A stretch of 16,112 bases of DNA from an uncultured bacterium (GCA_947649215.1 CANSQW010000008.1:1-16112), one strand, 5' to 3'; counted from the first letter of the stretch, positions 7,117-14,694 are shown. The notes: generated by a model from the letters alone, not told the origin. Made by a program: numbers and translations.

Positions 7117-8328
7117 ATGGTGAACCCCCGCATACTCATAGGCCTCATCGGCGTGGTCGCCTGCTATGGCTGGCTCTTCCTCATGCTGGGCACCTCGGTG
7201 TTCTTTCCGCTGACTGACCCCGCGGGGCTTATCTCGAGCGGGGCTCACCTCGCCTTCGTAGGCGGTGCGTGCGTGGCGCTTCTGGGAACGTGGTACTGCT
7301 CTGATGGGCTCGTGGCGCACCGCATGACGCACTTCGTCCTCGCGGCTGCCTGCGCGGCGCTCGGCACGGCGGGGCTGTGGGTGCTCCAAGGCCAGCCGGG
7401 CATCCTCTGGGCGCCCTCGCTTCTGGCCGGCGCCGGCTTCGGGTTCTTAAGCCCACTCTACGGCGAGTACGTCTGCCTGTTCTTCCACGGGTCGCTGCGC
7501 GTCTACGTCAACGGCATCTTCGCCGCTGCCGCGCTTGCCTGCATCTGGCTGCTCTTCATCAGCGAGGCGCTGCTGTTCGCCTTCGCGGCGCTGTTCCCGC
7601 TCGTGTCGCTTGCGTGCTACTTCATCGTCATGCACCTGTTCGACCTGCGCGAGAGGTCCCGTGCCAGCCGCGTCCAGTCCGACCAGCGCCACCGCATCGT
7701 GTGGCGGTCGTATCTGGCCACGGCCACGGCGGGCATGGCGGCGGGCTACGCGGTGGGCTGCATCCTGTCCACCCAGACGGTGCACGACTGGCCCTACATA
7801 TTCATAGAGCTGATGGTGGCGGCCACCTGCCTGCTGCTGCTCTACGACGCGCTCAAGACCCATCGCGTCACCGAGTCGGTCACCATGCGGTGGTTTCTGC
7901 CCGGGTCGGCCATCGTGGTGTTCCCCCTCGTGTTCGTCCCCGACGAGCTGGTGGTCATCTTCGCGCTGCTGCTTCTGTGCGGGTCGTTCTTTCCCATCAC
8001 CTGCTCGCTCTCGGCGGTGTGCAAGCACATCGTGATCTGCGACCTGTCGGCCGTGCGGGCCTTCTCCTTCGGGCGTCTCATGTGCTTCATCGGCATCGGG
8101 GTGGGCATGGTGCTCGCCTTCGCCGGGTTCGTGCCGGCCGCGACTGCGTTCTTCGGGCCGCTCGTGACGCCTGGGTCGGTCATCATGTTCATGCTGCTCG
8201 TCATCTTCTCGGCGTCGTTCGTCATGACCGAGGATAATTATCCGGATGAGAACCGCTTCAAGCGCGTTGAATCCGACGGGGGGGGGCGTCACTGTCGGTG
8301 TCTCCCGGCACTCCCATCCGCAAGATAG
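7117..8328 (+). CDS. Membrane-spanning LuxR-type regulator, 12-helix sensor half (frame broken at poly-G)
   Basis: From the ATG at 7117 this frame encodes 403 aa. I count about 12 hydrophobic helices, the first starting at residue 4 (ILIGLIGVVACYGWLFLML) and the last near VIMFMLLVIFSASFVM. It ends 'FKRVESDGGG' and then 15 residues unrelated to anything before a stop. The DNA-binding half of the same protein lies in the next frame from 8298. A 12-helix MFS-like domain followed by a LuxR HTH is a known Eggerthellaceae regulator family tied to catechol dehydroxylase genes. It should sense a small molecule in the membrane. The start is uncertain: no good ribosome site precedes 7117; an in-frame TTG at 7051 has AGAGG 13 nt upstream and would add 22 acidic residues. 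The reading frame is open back to 6835 but that stretch is probably leader. Confidence 0.75.
   Translation: MVNPRILIGLIGVVACYGWLFLMLGTSVFFPLTDPAGLISSGAHLAFVGGACVALLGTWYCSDGLVAHRMTHFVLAAACAALGTAGLWVLQGQPGILWAPSLLAGAGFGFLSPLYGEYVCLFFHGSLRVYVNGIFAAAALACIWLLFISEALLFAFAALFPLVSLACYFIVMHLFDLRERSRASRVQSDQRHRIVWRSYLATATAGMAAGYAVGCILSTQTVHDWPYIFIELMVAATCLLLLYDALKTHRVTESVTMRWFLPGSAIVVFPLVFVPDELVVIFALLLLCGSFFPITCSLSAVCKHIVICDLSAVRAFSFGRLMCFIGIGVGMVLAFAGFVPAATAFFGPLVTPGSVIMFMLLVIFSASFVMTEDNYPDENRFKRVESDGGGRHCRCLPALPSAR
8278..8286 (+). repeat. Homopolymer of nine G at the regulator frameshift
   Basis: A run of nine G starts right after GAC (8275-8277). With nine G the 12-helix frame ends at 8328. With ten (or seven) G the frame continues as DGGGASLSV into the LuxR HTH and ends at 8633. 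A -1 ribosomal slip or one extra transcribed G would do the same. It is either a phase-variable contingency tract, a slippery site, or a base-count error in the assembly. Confidence 0.85.
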
Positions 8329-8633
8329 ACTCCCCGGCCCCCGATGGGGCTGCGCAGCCGGCGCCTGAGGGCGACGCGCACCGCCCGAGCGTCTTCCACC
8401 TCAAGTGCGAGGCCGTGGCCGACCGCTACGGGCTCTCCAGCCGCCAGCGCGAGGTGCTCACCATGCTGGCCAAGGGGCGCAACGCCGAGTACATCACCGA
8501 GAAGCTCGTCATCTCGTCGCACACGGCCAAGGCGCACATCTACAACATCTACCAGAAGACGGGCGTGCACTCCCGCCAGGAGCTCATGGACCTCGTGGAG
8601 TGCGCGGAGATCGACGAGGGCGCCGACGCGTGA
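8298..8633 (+). CDS. LuxR-type HTH DNA-binding half of the membrane regulator
   Basis: The 111-aa frame opens at a GTG and overlaps the end of the membrane half by 31 nt. Residues 1-32 are a Pro/Ala-rich linker. Residues about 45-103 form a complete GerE/LuxR helix-turn-helix: LSSRQREVLTMLAKGRNAEYITEKLVIS, then the recognition helix SSHTAKAHIYNIYQKTGV and SRQELMDL. All hallmark positions are kept, so the domain looks under selection and not decayed. No classical ribosome site precedes the GTG, only the G-run itself. The most likely native product is one protein from 7117 to 8633 (about 505 aa with ten G). Separate translation would give a soluble DNA-binding protein cut off from its sensor. 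It is placed to control the molybdoenzyme genes on both sides. Confidence 0.8.
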   Translation: MSPGTPIRKIDSPAPDGAAQPAPEGDAHRPSVFHLKCEAVADRYGLSSRQREVLTMLAKGRNAEYITEKLVISSHTAKAHIYNIYQKTGVHSRQELMDLVECAEIDEGADA

Positions 8634-8846
8634 CGCGCCGGCCGCGCCGTGGCTCTGGGGCCCTGCCGGGCCTGCCGATCGCGCTGCGCGGCTCGCGGGG
8701 CATAATCCCCCAAACCTTACGTTGCCCATTTAGCCCCTGCCACCCCATGAAAGGCGGCGGGGGCTTCTCTATGGTGGGGGAGGCGAGCGGTCCTGCCCGC
8801 GTGCGGCCCGGTCGCCGGAGAGAACCCATGAGAGAGGAGTTGGGAC
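8634..8846 (+). promoter_or_regulatory. Leader region of the alpha1 operon
   Basis: These 213 bases contain no gene. The first 60 are GC-rich and could form the 3' end of the regulator transcript. The shared element follows at 8700-8736, then a G/C-tract stretch (8733-8790) able to form alternative hairpins, then AGAGGAG at 8833-8839 as the alpha1 ribosome site. If transcription begins just after the element, the untranslated leader is about 110-120 nt. Confidence 0.5.
8700..8736 (+). promoter_or_regulatory. Shared 37-nt upstream element, copy 2 (before alpha1)
   Basis: GCATAATCCCCCA, CCTTA and TGCCCATT occur at the same spacing as in the block at 6941-6977 (26 of 37 positions equal). TACGTT at 8718-8723 occupies the place of TATACT in copy 1 and is a weaker -10. 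No consensus -35 is visible. It is a candidate operator and promoter for the LuxR regulator encoded just upstream. Confidence 0.45.
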
Positions 8847-11387
8847 ATGCTATTCGATTACCAGGAGTTCCTCGATGGCATCGATCGCGAGGCCTATCAC
8901 GAGGGCGAGTGGCAGTGGGAGGAGGACGGCTACACCGTAACGCGCACCTACACCTACTCGGCGCCCGGCTGCCATGATTCCTGCGGCGTGCTCATGTACA
9001 CCAAGAACGGCAAGCTGGAGAAGATCGAGGGCGACCCGCTCGATCCCTGCGCCAACGGCCGTCTGTGCATGCGCTGCCTCAACCTTGAGGAGGGCGTGAA
9101 CTACGCCGACCGGCCCAAGTGGCCCCTCAAGCGCGTTGGTGCGCGCGGCGAGAACAAGTGGGAGCGCATCAGCTGGGAGGAGGCGCTCGACACCATCGCC
9201 ACCTGGATCCACGACAACCTGGACGCCAAGGGCCTCGGCCGCGAGTCCATCTTCGTGAACCACGGCACCGGCCGCAACATCTCGTCCTGGGTGCCCTTCC
9301 TCGGCGGCGCGTGCCTCGGCACGCCCAACATCGGTGCCATCGGCTTCTCCGGCTACTCCTGCTACCTGCCGCGCACCTGCGGCACGGCCGCGGGCATCGG
9401 CGACTTCCCCATCGTGGACGCCTCCGAGGGCCACGCCGACCGCTACAACAACCCCGAGTGGGTGCGTCCTGACGTGGTGGTTATCTGGGGCTGCGAGCCG
9501 CTGCGCTCCAACGCCGACGGCTACCTGGGCCACTGGCTCGTGGCCTGCATGCAGCAGGGCACGCGCTTCATCTCCGTTGACCCGCAGCTCACCTGGTGGG
9601 GCGCGCACGCCGACTACTGGCTGCCCATCCGTCCCTCCACCGACCTGGCGCTCGCCCTGGCCTGGCTCAACGTCATCACCACCGAGGAGCTCCAGGACAA
9701 GGAGTTCATCGAGTACTGGTGCGCCTACTACGACGAGCTGAAGGAGCACGTGGCCCAGTTCACCCCCGAGTGGGCCGCCAAGATCTGCGAGGTGCCGGCC
9801 GACCTCATCCGCGACGCGGCGCGCTTCTACGCCACCGCCGAGCGCGGCGCCATCCAGTGGGGCCTGGCCTTCGACACGCAGGTGGACTCCATCCAGCTGT
9901 GCCAGACGGTCTCCAACCTCATGAGCGTCTGCGGCAACATCGACAAGCCGGGCACCAACATCCTCGTGCGCAACGGCTTCGAGATCAACCCGGGCTACGC
10001 CACCGCGCAGCTCTACTGCGACCCGGAGACCTTCTCCAAGAAGCTCACCGTCGACCTCGTGCACCCCGGCTGCACCCAGTTCATCGGCATGGCCGACTGC
10101 GACGCGGTCAACCGCGCCTTCGAGACGGGCGAGCCCTATCCCATCAAGATGTTCTGGTCCCAGGGCGCCAACGGCATCAGCTGCTCGGCCACCGCGGCCC
10201 CGCGCGTCCACAAGATGCTCGAGAAGGTGGAGTTCTGCGTCGTCGCCGACCCGTACATGACGCCGACCGCCGTCGCCTACGCCGACATCTTCCTGCCGCT
10301 CAAGACCACCGCCGAGCGCGACTCCATGCGCGTGTGGTGGACCCCGCTGCGCGCCATGAAGGCCGTCAGCGAGTGGTACGAGGCCAAGTCCGACGAGGAG
10401 CTCATCGTGGCGCTTGGCAACAAGATGAACCCGGAGCTGTTCCAGAAGCGCTGGCCCACGCTCGAGGCCCTGCTCCAGGACTACCTGGACGTCGGGTTCA
10501 ACCTCTACGACCCGGAGACGGGCAAGTCCTACAAGTCGGCCGGCCGCTCCAAGGCGGGCATGATCGAGGTGCCCGACGTGCACACCGACTTCTGGAAGAA
10601 GCACCATGAGGACGGCACCTGCTCGTTCAAGTCGCTCGTCGAGGACAAGTGCGGCTACGAGTACGACGACTTCTGCGCGACGTACCGCAAGTACGAGAAG
10701 GGCATGCTGCGCCCCGACGGCCAGCCCGGCTTCGCCACGCCTTCGGGCCGCATCGAGCTCGTGCCCTTCGCCACCTTCGGCGCCTGGGGCATCCCGCCTC
10801 TGGCCGAGCACGTGGAGTCGCTCACGATGAAGCGCTGGATGGAGGACCCGGAGTACCGCGCCGAGTACCCGTTCATCTGCATCAACGGCTCCCGCTCCTA
10901 CGAGTTCTTCCACTCCGAGAACCGCCAGCAGGCCACCATGCGCGAGTTCCACCCCATGCCGCTCGTGAAGGTGTCCACCCAGACCGCCGAGGAGTACGAC
11001 CTCAAGGAAGGCGAGTGGATCTGGATCGAGAACACCGAGGGCCGCTGCCGCCAGAAGGTGCACATCGACCCCACGCTCAACCCGAACTACATCCATGCCG
11101 AGCACGGCTGGTGGTTCCCCGAGCAGGAGCCGGCGTTCCCGCACCTCTACGGCACCTTCGACTGCAACATCAACAACCTGACCGCCTCCTACGAGACCGG
11201 CCAGGGCGGCATCGGCAACCCGCTCAAGAGCGTCGCCGCCAAGATCTACAAGTGCACCGACGACGTGAACGAGCCCAGCCCGGGCGAGGTCGTGACGAAG
11301 CTCGGCGGCTTCCGCGACGACTACGTGGCCACCGAGCCGTTCGCCTGGACCCATGACAACACGACGCGCGAGGGAGGACGATTCTAG
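8847..11387 (+). CDS. Molybdopterin oxidoreductase alpha1 subunit (catechol dehydroxylase-like)
   Basis: This 846-aa bis-MGD enzyme belongs to the acetylene hydratase / transhydroxylase / catechol dehydroxylase branch. AGAGGAG at 8833-8839 sets the start. There is no Tat or Sec signal. The N-terminal cluster domain has C42-x3-C46, C68, C74 and C77; the canonical first Cys is replaced by A39. The catalytic domain contains HGTGRN, C172 in GYSCYLPR (candidate Mo ligand or active-site residue), WGCEPLRSNADGYLGHW and DPQLTWWGA. The C-terminal cofactor domain includes RSYEFFHSE from R683 and HGWWFPEQEP at 753-762, ending with AAKIYKC like acetylene hydratase. It is followed directly by its beta subunit, whose ATG touches its stop codon. 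Likely role: reductive removal of a ring hydroxyl from a catechol-type substrate in the cytoplasm. Two segments (8979-9199 and 10284-10490) are base-for-base identical to alpha2. Confidence 0.93.
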   Translation: MLFDYQEFLDGIDREAYHEGEWQWEEDGYTVTRTYTYSAPGCHDSCGVLMYTKNGKLEKIEGDPLDPCANGRLCMRCLNLEEGVNYADRPKWPLKRVGARGENKWERISWEEALDTIATWIHDNLDAKGLGRESIFVNHGTGRNISSWVPFLGGACLGTPNIGAIGFSGYSCYLPRTCGTAAGIGDFPIVDASEGHADRYNNPEWVRPDVVVIWGCEPLRSNADGYLGHWLVACMQQGTRFISVDPQLTWWGAHADYWLPIRPSTDLALALAWLNVITTEELQDKEFIEYWCAYYDELKEHVAQFTPEWAAKICEVPADLIRDAARFYATAERGAIQWGLAFDTQVDSIQLCQTVSNLMSVCGNIDKPGTNILVRNGFEINPGYATAQLYCDPETFSKKLTVDLVHPGCTQFIGMADCDAVNRAFETGEPYPIKMFWSQGANGISCSATAAPRVHKMLEKVEFCVVADPYMTPTAVAYADIFLPLKTTAERDSMRVWWTPLRAMKAVSEWYEAKSDEELIVALGNKMNPELFQKRWPTLEALLQDYLDVGFNLYDPETGKSYKSAGRSKAGMIEVPDVHTDFWKKHHEDGTCSFKSLVEDKCGYEYDDFCATYRKYEKGMLRPDGQPGFATPSGRIELVPFATFGAWGIPPLAEHVESLTMKRWMEDPEYRAEYPFICINGSRSYEFFHSENRQQATMREFHPMPLVKVSTQTAEEYDLKEGEWIWIENTEGRCRQKVHIDPTLNPNYIHAEHGWWFPEQEPAFPHLYGTFDCNINNLTASYETGQGGIGNPLKSVAAKIYKCTDDVNEPSPGEVVTKLGGFRDDYVATEPFAWTHDNTTREGGRF
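8979..9199 (+). repeat. 221-bp perfect repeat, copy A1 (alpha1)
   Basis: This segment is identical at every base to 11991-12211 in alpha2, at a constant offset of 3012. It encodes the Fe-S cluster region, about residues 45-117 of both proteins. Identity stops abruptly at both ends, where synonymous and non-synonymous differences resume. Confidence 0.9.
10284..10490 (+). repeat. 207-bp perfect repeat, copy B1 (alpha1)
   Basis: This segment is identical at every base to 13296-13502 in alpha2, at the same 3012 offset. It encodes about residues 480-548, including LPLKTTAERDSMRVWWTPLR. Flanking codons differ, for example GCC/GCG just before and GTC/ACC just after. Confidence 0.9.
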
Positions 11388-11726
11388 ATGAAGGGCATCC
11401 TGATCAACTACGAGTTCTGCACCGGCTGCCACTCCTGCGAGGTGGCCTGCAAGAAGCACCTCGAGCTGCCCGCGGGCGAGTTCGGCATCAAGCTCTCCGA
11501 GACCGGTCCTTTCGAGTACGCCGGCAAGACCGGCGCCGACCACTGGGAGTGGACCTACCTGCCCGTGATGACCAAGGCGTGCGACATGTGCGAGGACCGC
11601 ACGGCCAAGGGCAAGCTTCCCATGTGCGTCCAGCACTGCCAGGCGTGGTGCATGTACTACGGCGAGGTGGAGGACCTGGCCAAGAAGATGGACGGTTCTT
11701 CCCGCTGCGCCCTCTTCACCCGTTAA
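11388..11726 (+). CDS. 4Fe-4S electron-transfer (beta) subunit, short form
   Basis: This 112-aa protein is the compact version of the beta subunit at 3465-4241. C11, C14, C17 and C21 (CTGCHSC) and C65, C68, C80, C84 (plus C88) give two 4Fe-4S motifs, and it ends just after the shared MYYGEVEDLAKKMDG block. Its ATG follows the alpha1 stop with no gap; the ribosome site GGGAGG lies inside the end of alpha1 (about 11371-11376), so translation is coupled. It should pass electrons one at a time to alpha1. As alpha2 has no beta of its own in this window, it may serve alpha2 too. No signal peptide. Small Fe-S partners of this type accompany known cytoplasmic catechol dehydroxylases. Confidence 0.9.
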   Translation: MKGILINYEFCTGCHSCEVACKKHLELPAGEFGIKLSETGPFEYAGKTGADHWEWTYLPVMTKACDMCEDRTAKGKLPMCVQHCQAWCMYYGEVEDLAKKMDGSSRCALFTR

Positions 11727-11745
11727 AGCACTCCTGACCTGATGC

Positions 11746-11779
11746 GGAAGGCGCGGCGGCATAACCCGTCGCGCCTTCC
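11746..11779. terminator. 14-bp hairpin between beta and alpha2
   Basis: GGAAGGCGCGGCGG (11746-11759) pairs with CCGTCGCGCCTTCC (11766-11779), with one G-T pair and loop CATAAC. It sits 20 nt past the beta stop and about 80 nt before the alpha2 start. Only a short TGCTTT follows, so it may be a partial terminator or an mRNA processing point that separates alpha1-beta from alpha2. The loop and right arm also resemble part of the shared upstream element. Confidence 0.6.
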
Positions 11780-11858
11780 TGCTTTCCGGGCCGGCCGCCC
11801 CGCCGGGCGCTTTCGGCCCGCACCTGACGAGAGCAAGACGAGAGAAGGGGATGTCATC

Positions 11859-14411
11859 ATGCTGTTCAACTACCAAGAGTTCCTCGACGGCATCGACCGC
11901 GAGGCCTACCATGCGGGGGAGTGGCGCTGGGAGGAGGACGGCTACACCGTCACCCGCACCTACACCTATTCCGCCCCGGGCTGCCACACCTCCTGCGGCG
12001 TGCTCATGTACACCAAGAACGGCAAGCTGGAGAAGATCGAGGGCGACCCGCTCGATCCCTGCGCCAACGGCCGTCTGTGCATGCGCTGCCTCAACCTTGA
12101 GGAGGGCGTGAACTACGCCGACCGGCCCAAGTGGCCCCTCAAGCGCGTTGGTGCGCGCGGCGAGAACAAGTGGGAGCGCATCAGCTGGGAGGAGGCGCTC
12201 GACACCATCGCGGAGTGGATCCGCGTCAACATCGACGAGGCCGGGTTCGGCCGCGAGTCCATCTTCGTGAACCACGGCACCGGGCGCAACATCTCCTCCT
12301 GGGTGCCGTTCCTCGGCGGCGCGTGCCTCGGCACGCCCAACATCGGCGCCATCGGGTCGTCGGGCTACTCCTGCTACCTGCCGCGCACCTGCGGCACGGC
12401 GGCCTCCATCGGCGACTTCCCCATCGTAGACGCCTCCGAGGGCCACGCCGACCGCTACGCCAACCCCGAGTGGGTGCGTCCTGACGTGGTGGTCATCTGG
12501 GGCTGCGAGCCGCTCAAGTCCAATGCCGACGGCTACCTGGGCCACTGGCTGGTGGCCTGCATGCAGCAGGGGACCCAGTTCATCTCCATCGACCCGCAGC
12601 TCACCTGGTGGGGCGCGCACGCGGCCTACTGGCTGCCGCTGCGCCCGGCCACGGACATGGCCATCGCGCTTGCCTGGCTCCACGTCATCATGTACGAGGA
12701 GCTGGAGGACCGCGAGTTCGTCGATCTGTGGTGCGCTTACTATGACGAGCTCAAGGCCTACGTGGAGCCCTTCACGCCCGAGTGGGCCGGCAAGATCTGC
12801 GAGCTCGACCCCGAGCTCATCCGCGAGTCGGCGCGCTTCTACGCCGCCGCCGAGCGCGCGGCCATCCAGTGGGGCCTGGCCTTCGACACGCAGAACGACT
12901 CCATCCAGCTGTGCCAGACGGTCTCCAACCTCATGTCCATCACGGGCAACATCGACAAGCCGGGCACCAACCTGCTCGTGCGCAACGGCTTCGAGATCAA
13001 CCCGGGCTACGCCACCGCGCAGCTCTACTGCCCGCCGGAGACCTTCGCCAAGAAGCTCACCGTGGACGTGACGCACCCCGGCTACGTCCACTTCATCGGC
13101 ATGGCCGACTGCGACGCGGTCAACCACGCCTTCGAGACGGGCGAGCCCTACCCCATGAAGATGTTCTGGTCCCAGGGGGCCAACGCCATCACCTGCACGG
13201 GCAACGCCGCGCCCCGCATCTACCAGATGCTCGAGAACGTGGAGTTCTGCGTGGTGGCCGACCCGTACCTGACGCCGACGGCCGTGGCCTTCGCGGACAT
13301 CTTCCTGCCGCTCAAGACCACCGCCGAGCGCGACTCCATGCGCGTGTGGTGGACCCCGCTGCGCGCCATGAAGGCCGTCAGCGAGTGGTACGAGGCCAAG
13401 TCCGACGAGGAGCTCATCGTGGCGCTTGGCAACAAGATGAACCCGGAGCTGTTCCAGAAGCGCTGGCCCACGCTCGAGGCCCTGCTCCAGGACTACCTGG
13501 ACACCGGCTTCAACATCGTGGACCCGGAGACGGGCAAGTCCTACAAGTCCGCCGGCCGCTCCAAGGCGGGCATGGTGGAGGTGCCCGACGCCCATACTGA
13601 CTTCTGGAAGAAGCACCACGAGGACGGCACGTGCAGCTTCCAGTCGCTCGTGGAGGACAAGTGCTGCTACGAGTACGACGACTTCTGCGCGACGTACTAC
13701 AAGTACGAGAAGGGGATGCTGCGCGCCGACGGCACGCCGGGCTTCGCCACGCCGTCGGGCCGCATCGAGCTCGTGCCCTTCGCCACCTTCGGCGCCTGGG
13801 GCATCGACCCGTGGCCCAAGCACCACGAGTCCATCCACTCCGTCAAGTGGCTCGAGGATCCGGAGTTCCGCGCCGAGTACCCGTTCATCTGCGTGAACGG
13901 AAGCCGCTCCTACGAGTTCTTCCACTCCGAGAACCGCCAGCAGGCCACCATGCGCGAGTTCCACCCCGACCCCATCGTCAAGGTGAGCGCCCAGACCGCC
14001 GAGGAGTACGACATCCACGAGGGCGACTGGATCTGGCTGGAGAACTCCGAGGGCCGCTGCCGCCAGAAGGCGCACATCGACCCGACGCTCAACCCCAACT
14101 ACGTCTACGCCGAGCACGGCTGGTGGTACCCCGAGCAGGAGCCCGCGTTCCCCAACCTCTTCGGCATGTGGGACGTGAACATCAACAACCTGACGGCCTC
14201 CTACGAGACGGGCCCCGGCGGCATCGGCTGCCCGTTCAAGAGCATCGTCTGCAAGATCTACAAGTGCGCGCCCGACAACATGGCGCCTACCCCGGGCGAG
14301 GTGGTCACGCAGCAGGGCGGCTTCCGCAATGACTACGTGGCCGGCGAGCCCTATGCCTACGGCCAGGAGGACTCCTGGCAGGAGCGCATGAAGCGGGGCG
14401 CCGAGGCTTAA
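11859..14411 (+). CDS. Molybdopterin oxidoreductase alpha2 subunit (paralogue of alpha1)
   Basis: This 850-aa enzyme aligns with alpha1 without gaps through at least residue 762. The frame is open from 11742, but the start at 11859 is chosen because AGAAGGGG lies 8 nt upstream and MLFNYQEFLDGIDREAYH matches the alpha1 start. Cys layout (C42, C46, C68, C74, C77; A39 at the lost position), C172 in GYSCYLPR, RSYEFFHSE from R683 and HGWWYPEQEP at 753-762 are all kept. Differences cluster outside the two identical tracts, for example FSGYS/SSGYS before C172, NGISCSATAAPRVH/NAITCTGNAAPRIY in the mid-protein, and the C-terminal region (GTFDCNIN/GMWDVNIN), which suggests a different substrate range. 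Same inferred role: cytoplasmic reductive dehydroxylation or hydroxyl transfer. No dedicated beta follows; a hairpin and an MFS transporter do. Confidence 0.92.
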   Translation: MLFNYQEFLDGIDREAYHAGEWRWEEDGYTVTRTYTYSAPGCHTSCGVLMYTKNGKLEKIEGDPLDPCANGRLCMRCLNLEEGVNYADRPKWPLKRVGARGENKWERISWEEALDTIAEWIRVNIDEAGFGRESIFVNHGTGRNISSWVPFLGGACLGTPNIGAIGSSGYSCYLPRTCGTAASIGDFPIVDASEGHADRYANPEWVRPDVVVIWGCEPLKSNADGYLGHWLVACMQQGTQFISIDPQLTWWGAHAAYWLPLRPATDMAIALAWLHVIMYEELEDREFVDLWCAYYDELKAYVEPFTPEWAGKICELDPELIRESARFYAAAERAAIQWGLAFDTQNDSIQLCQTVSNLMSITGNIDKPGTNLLVRNGFEINPGYATAQLYCPPETFAKKLTVDVTHPGYVHFIGMADCDAVNHAFETGEPYPMKMFWSQGANAITCTGNAAPRIYQMLENVEFCVVADPYLTPTAVAFADIFLPLKTTAERDSMRVWWTPLRAMKAVSEWYEAKSDEELIVALGNKMNPELFQKRWPTLEALLQDYLDTGFNIVDPETGKSYKSAGRSKAGMVEVPDAHTDFWKKHHEDGTCSFQSLVEDKCCYEYDDFCATYYKYEKGMLRADGTPGFATPSGRIELVPFATFGAWGIDPWPKHHESIHSVKWLEDPEFRAEYPFICVNGSRSYEFFHSENRQQATMREFHPDPIVKVSAQTAEEYDIHEGDWIWLENSEGRCRQKAHIDPTLNPNYVYAEHGWWYPEQEPAFPNLFGMWDVNINNLTASYETGPGGIGCPFKSIVCKIYKCAPDNMAPTPGEVVTQQGGFRNDYVAGEPYAYGQEDSWQERMKRGAEA
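11991..12211 (+). repeat. 221-bp perfect repeat, copy A2 (alpha2)
   Basis: Identical to 8979-9199 in alpha1, including synonymous positions, which points to recent sequence transfer between the two genes. Confidence 0.9.
13296..13502 (+). repeat. 207-bp perfect repeat, copy B2 (alpha2)
   Basis: Identical to 10284-10490 in alpha1, including all third codon positions. Confidence 0.9.
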
Positions 14412-14694
14412 ACAGCGTGTGCCACGGGAGGGCGCCGGCGTAAAACCGTCGGCGTCCTCCCAGGTCAGAGCCTAGGCTAATCCCTCGTTTCCTACGCCCG
14501 ATCACCCGCGCCGCCCAATTTTCCCAAGGATAGGAACCCTCGCCCCATGCGGTTTCCCCCGAATCCGAACAGAATGCGGGCAACCCGCGCGAGGGCGTGG
14601 GTGCGAAAGGTTGGGGGAGAGCGAGGGACCGAAGGGGGGAAGCCGACGACTCGTTCTCATGCTCGTTTCGCAACATAAGAGGAAAGGTAAAGAA
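14412..14694 (+). promoter_or_regulatory. Intergenic region before the MFS gene
   Basis: This 283-bp region without a gene begins with a strong hairpin (14426-14461). At 14477-14510 there is CTAATCCCTC followed by CCTACG and CCCGATCACCC, a looser relative of the elements at 6941 and 8700. AGAGGAAAGG at 14678-14687 is the ribosome site. The stretch 14590-14650 is purine-rich with no evident structure. The MFS gene therefore probably has its own promoter, with a leader near 190 nt if the element marks the start. Confidence 0.4.
14426..14461. terminator. 15-bp hairpin after alpha2
   Basis: GGGAGGGCGCCGGCG (14426-14440) pairs with CGTCGGCGTCCTCCC (14447-14461) through 15 bp including two G-T pairs, loop TAAAAC. 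It starts 14 nt after the alpha2 stop. No U-run follows. It closely resembles the hairpin at 11746-11779 in size, loop and CCGTCG right arm. Confidence 0.65.

Noticed and set aside
11742..11858. Arg-rich 39-residue N-terminal extension of alpha2 as a Tat signal
   Set aside because: It has no twin-Arg plus hydrophobic core pattern, overlaps the intergenic hairpin, and the internal ATG at 11859 has a ribosome site and matches the alpha1 start.
8850..14117. Minus-strand open frame of 1755 codons antisense to alpha1-beta-alpha2
   Set aside because: It is a shadow of three well-supported plus-strand genes. Its His/Val/Gly/Leu/Asp-rich, repeated composition is typical of antisense translation of GC-rich codons, and the internal repetition only mirrors the two paralogues.
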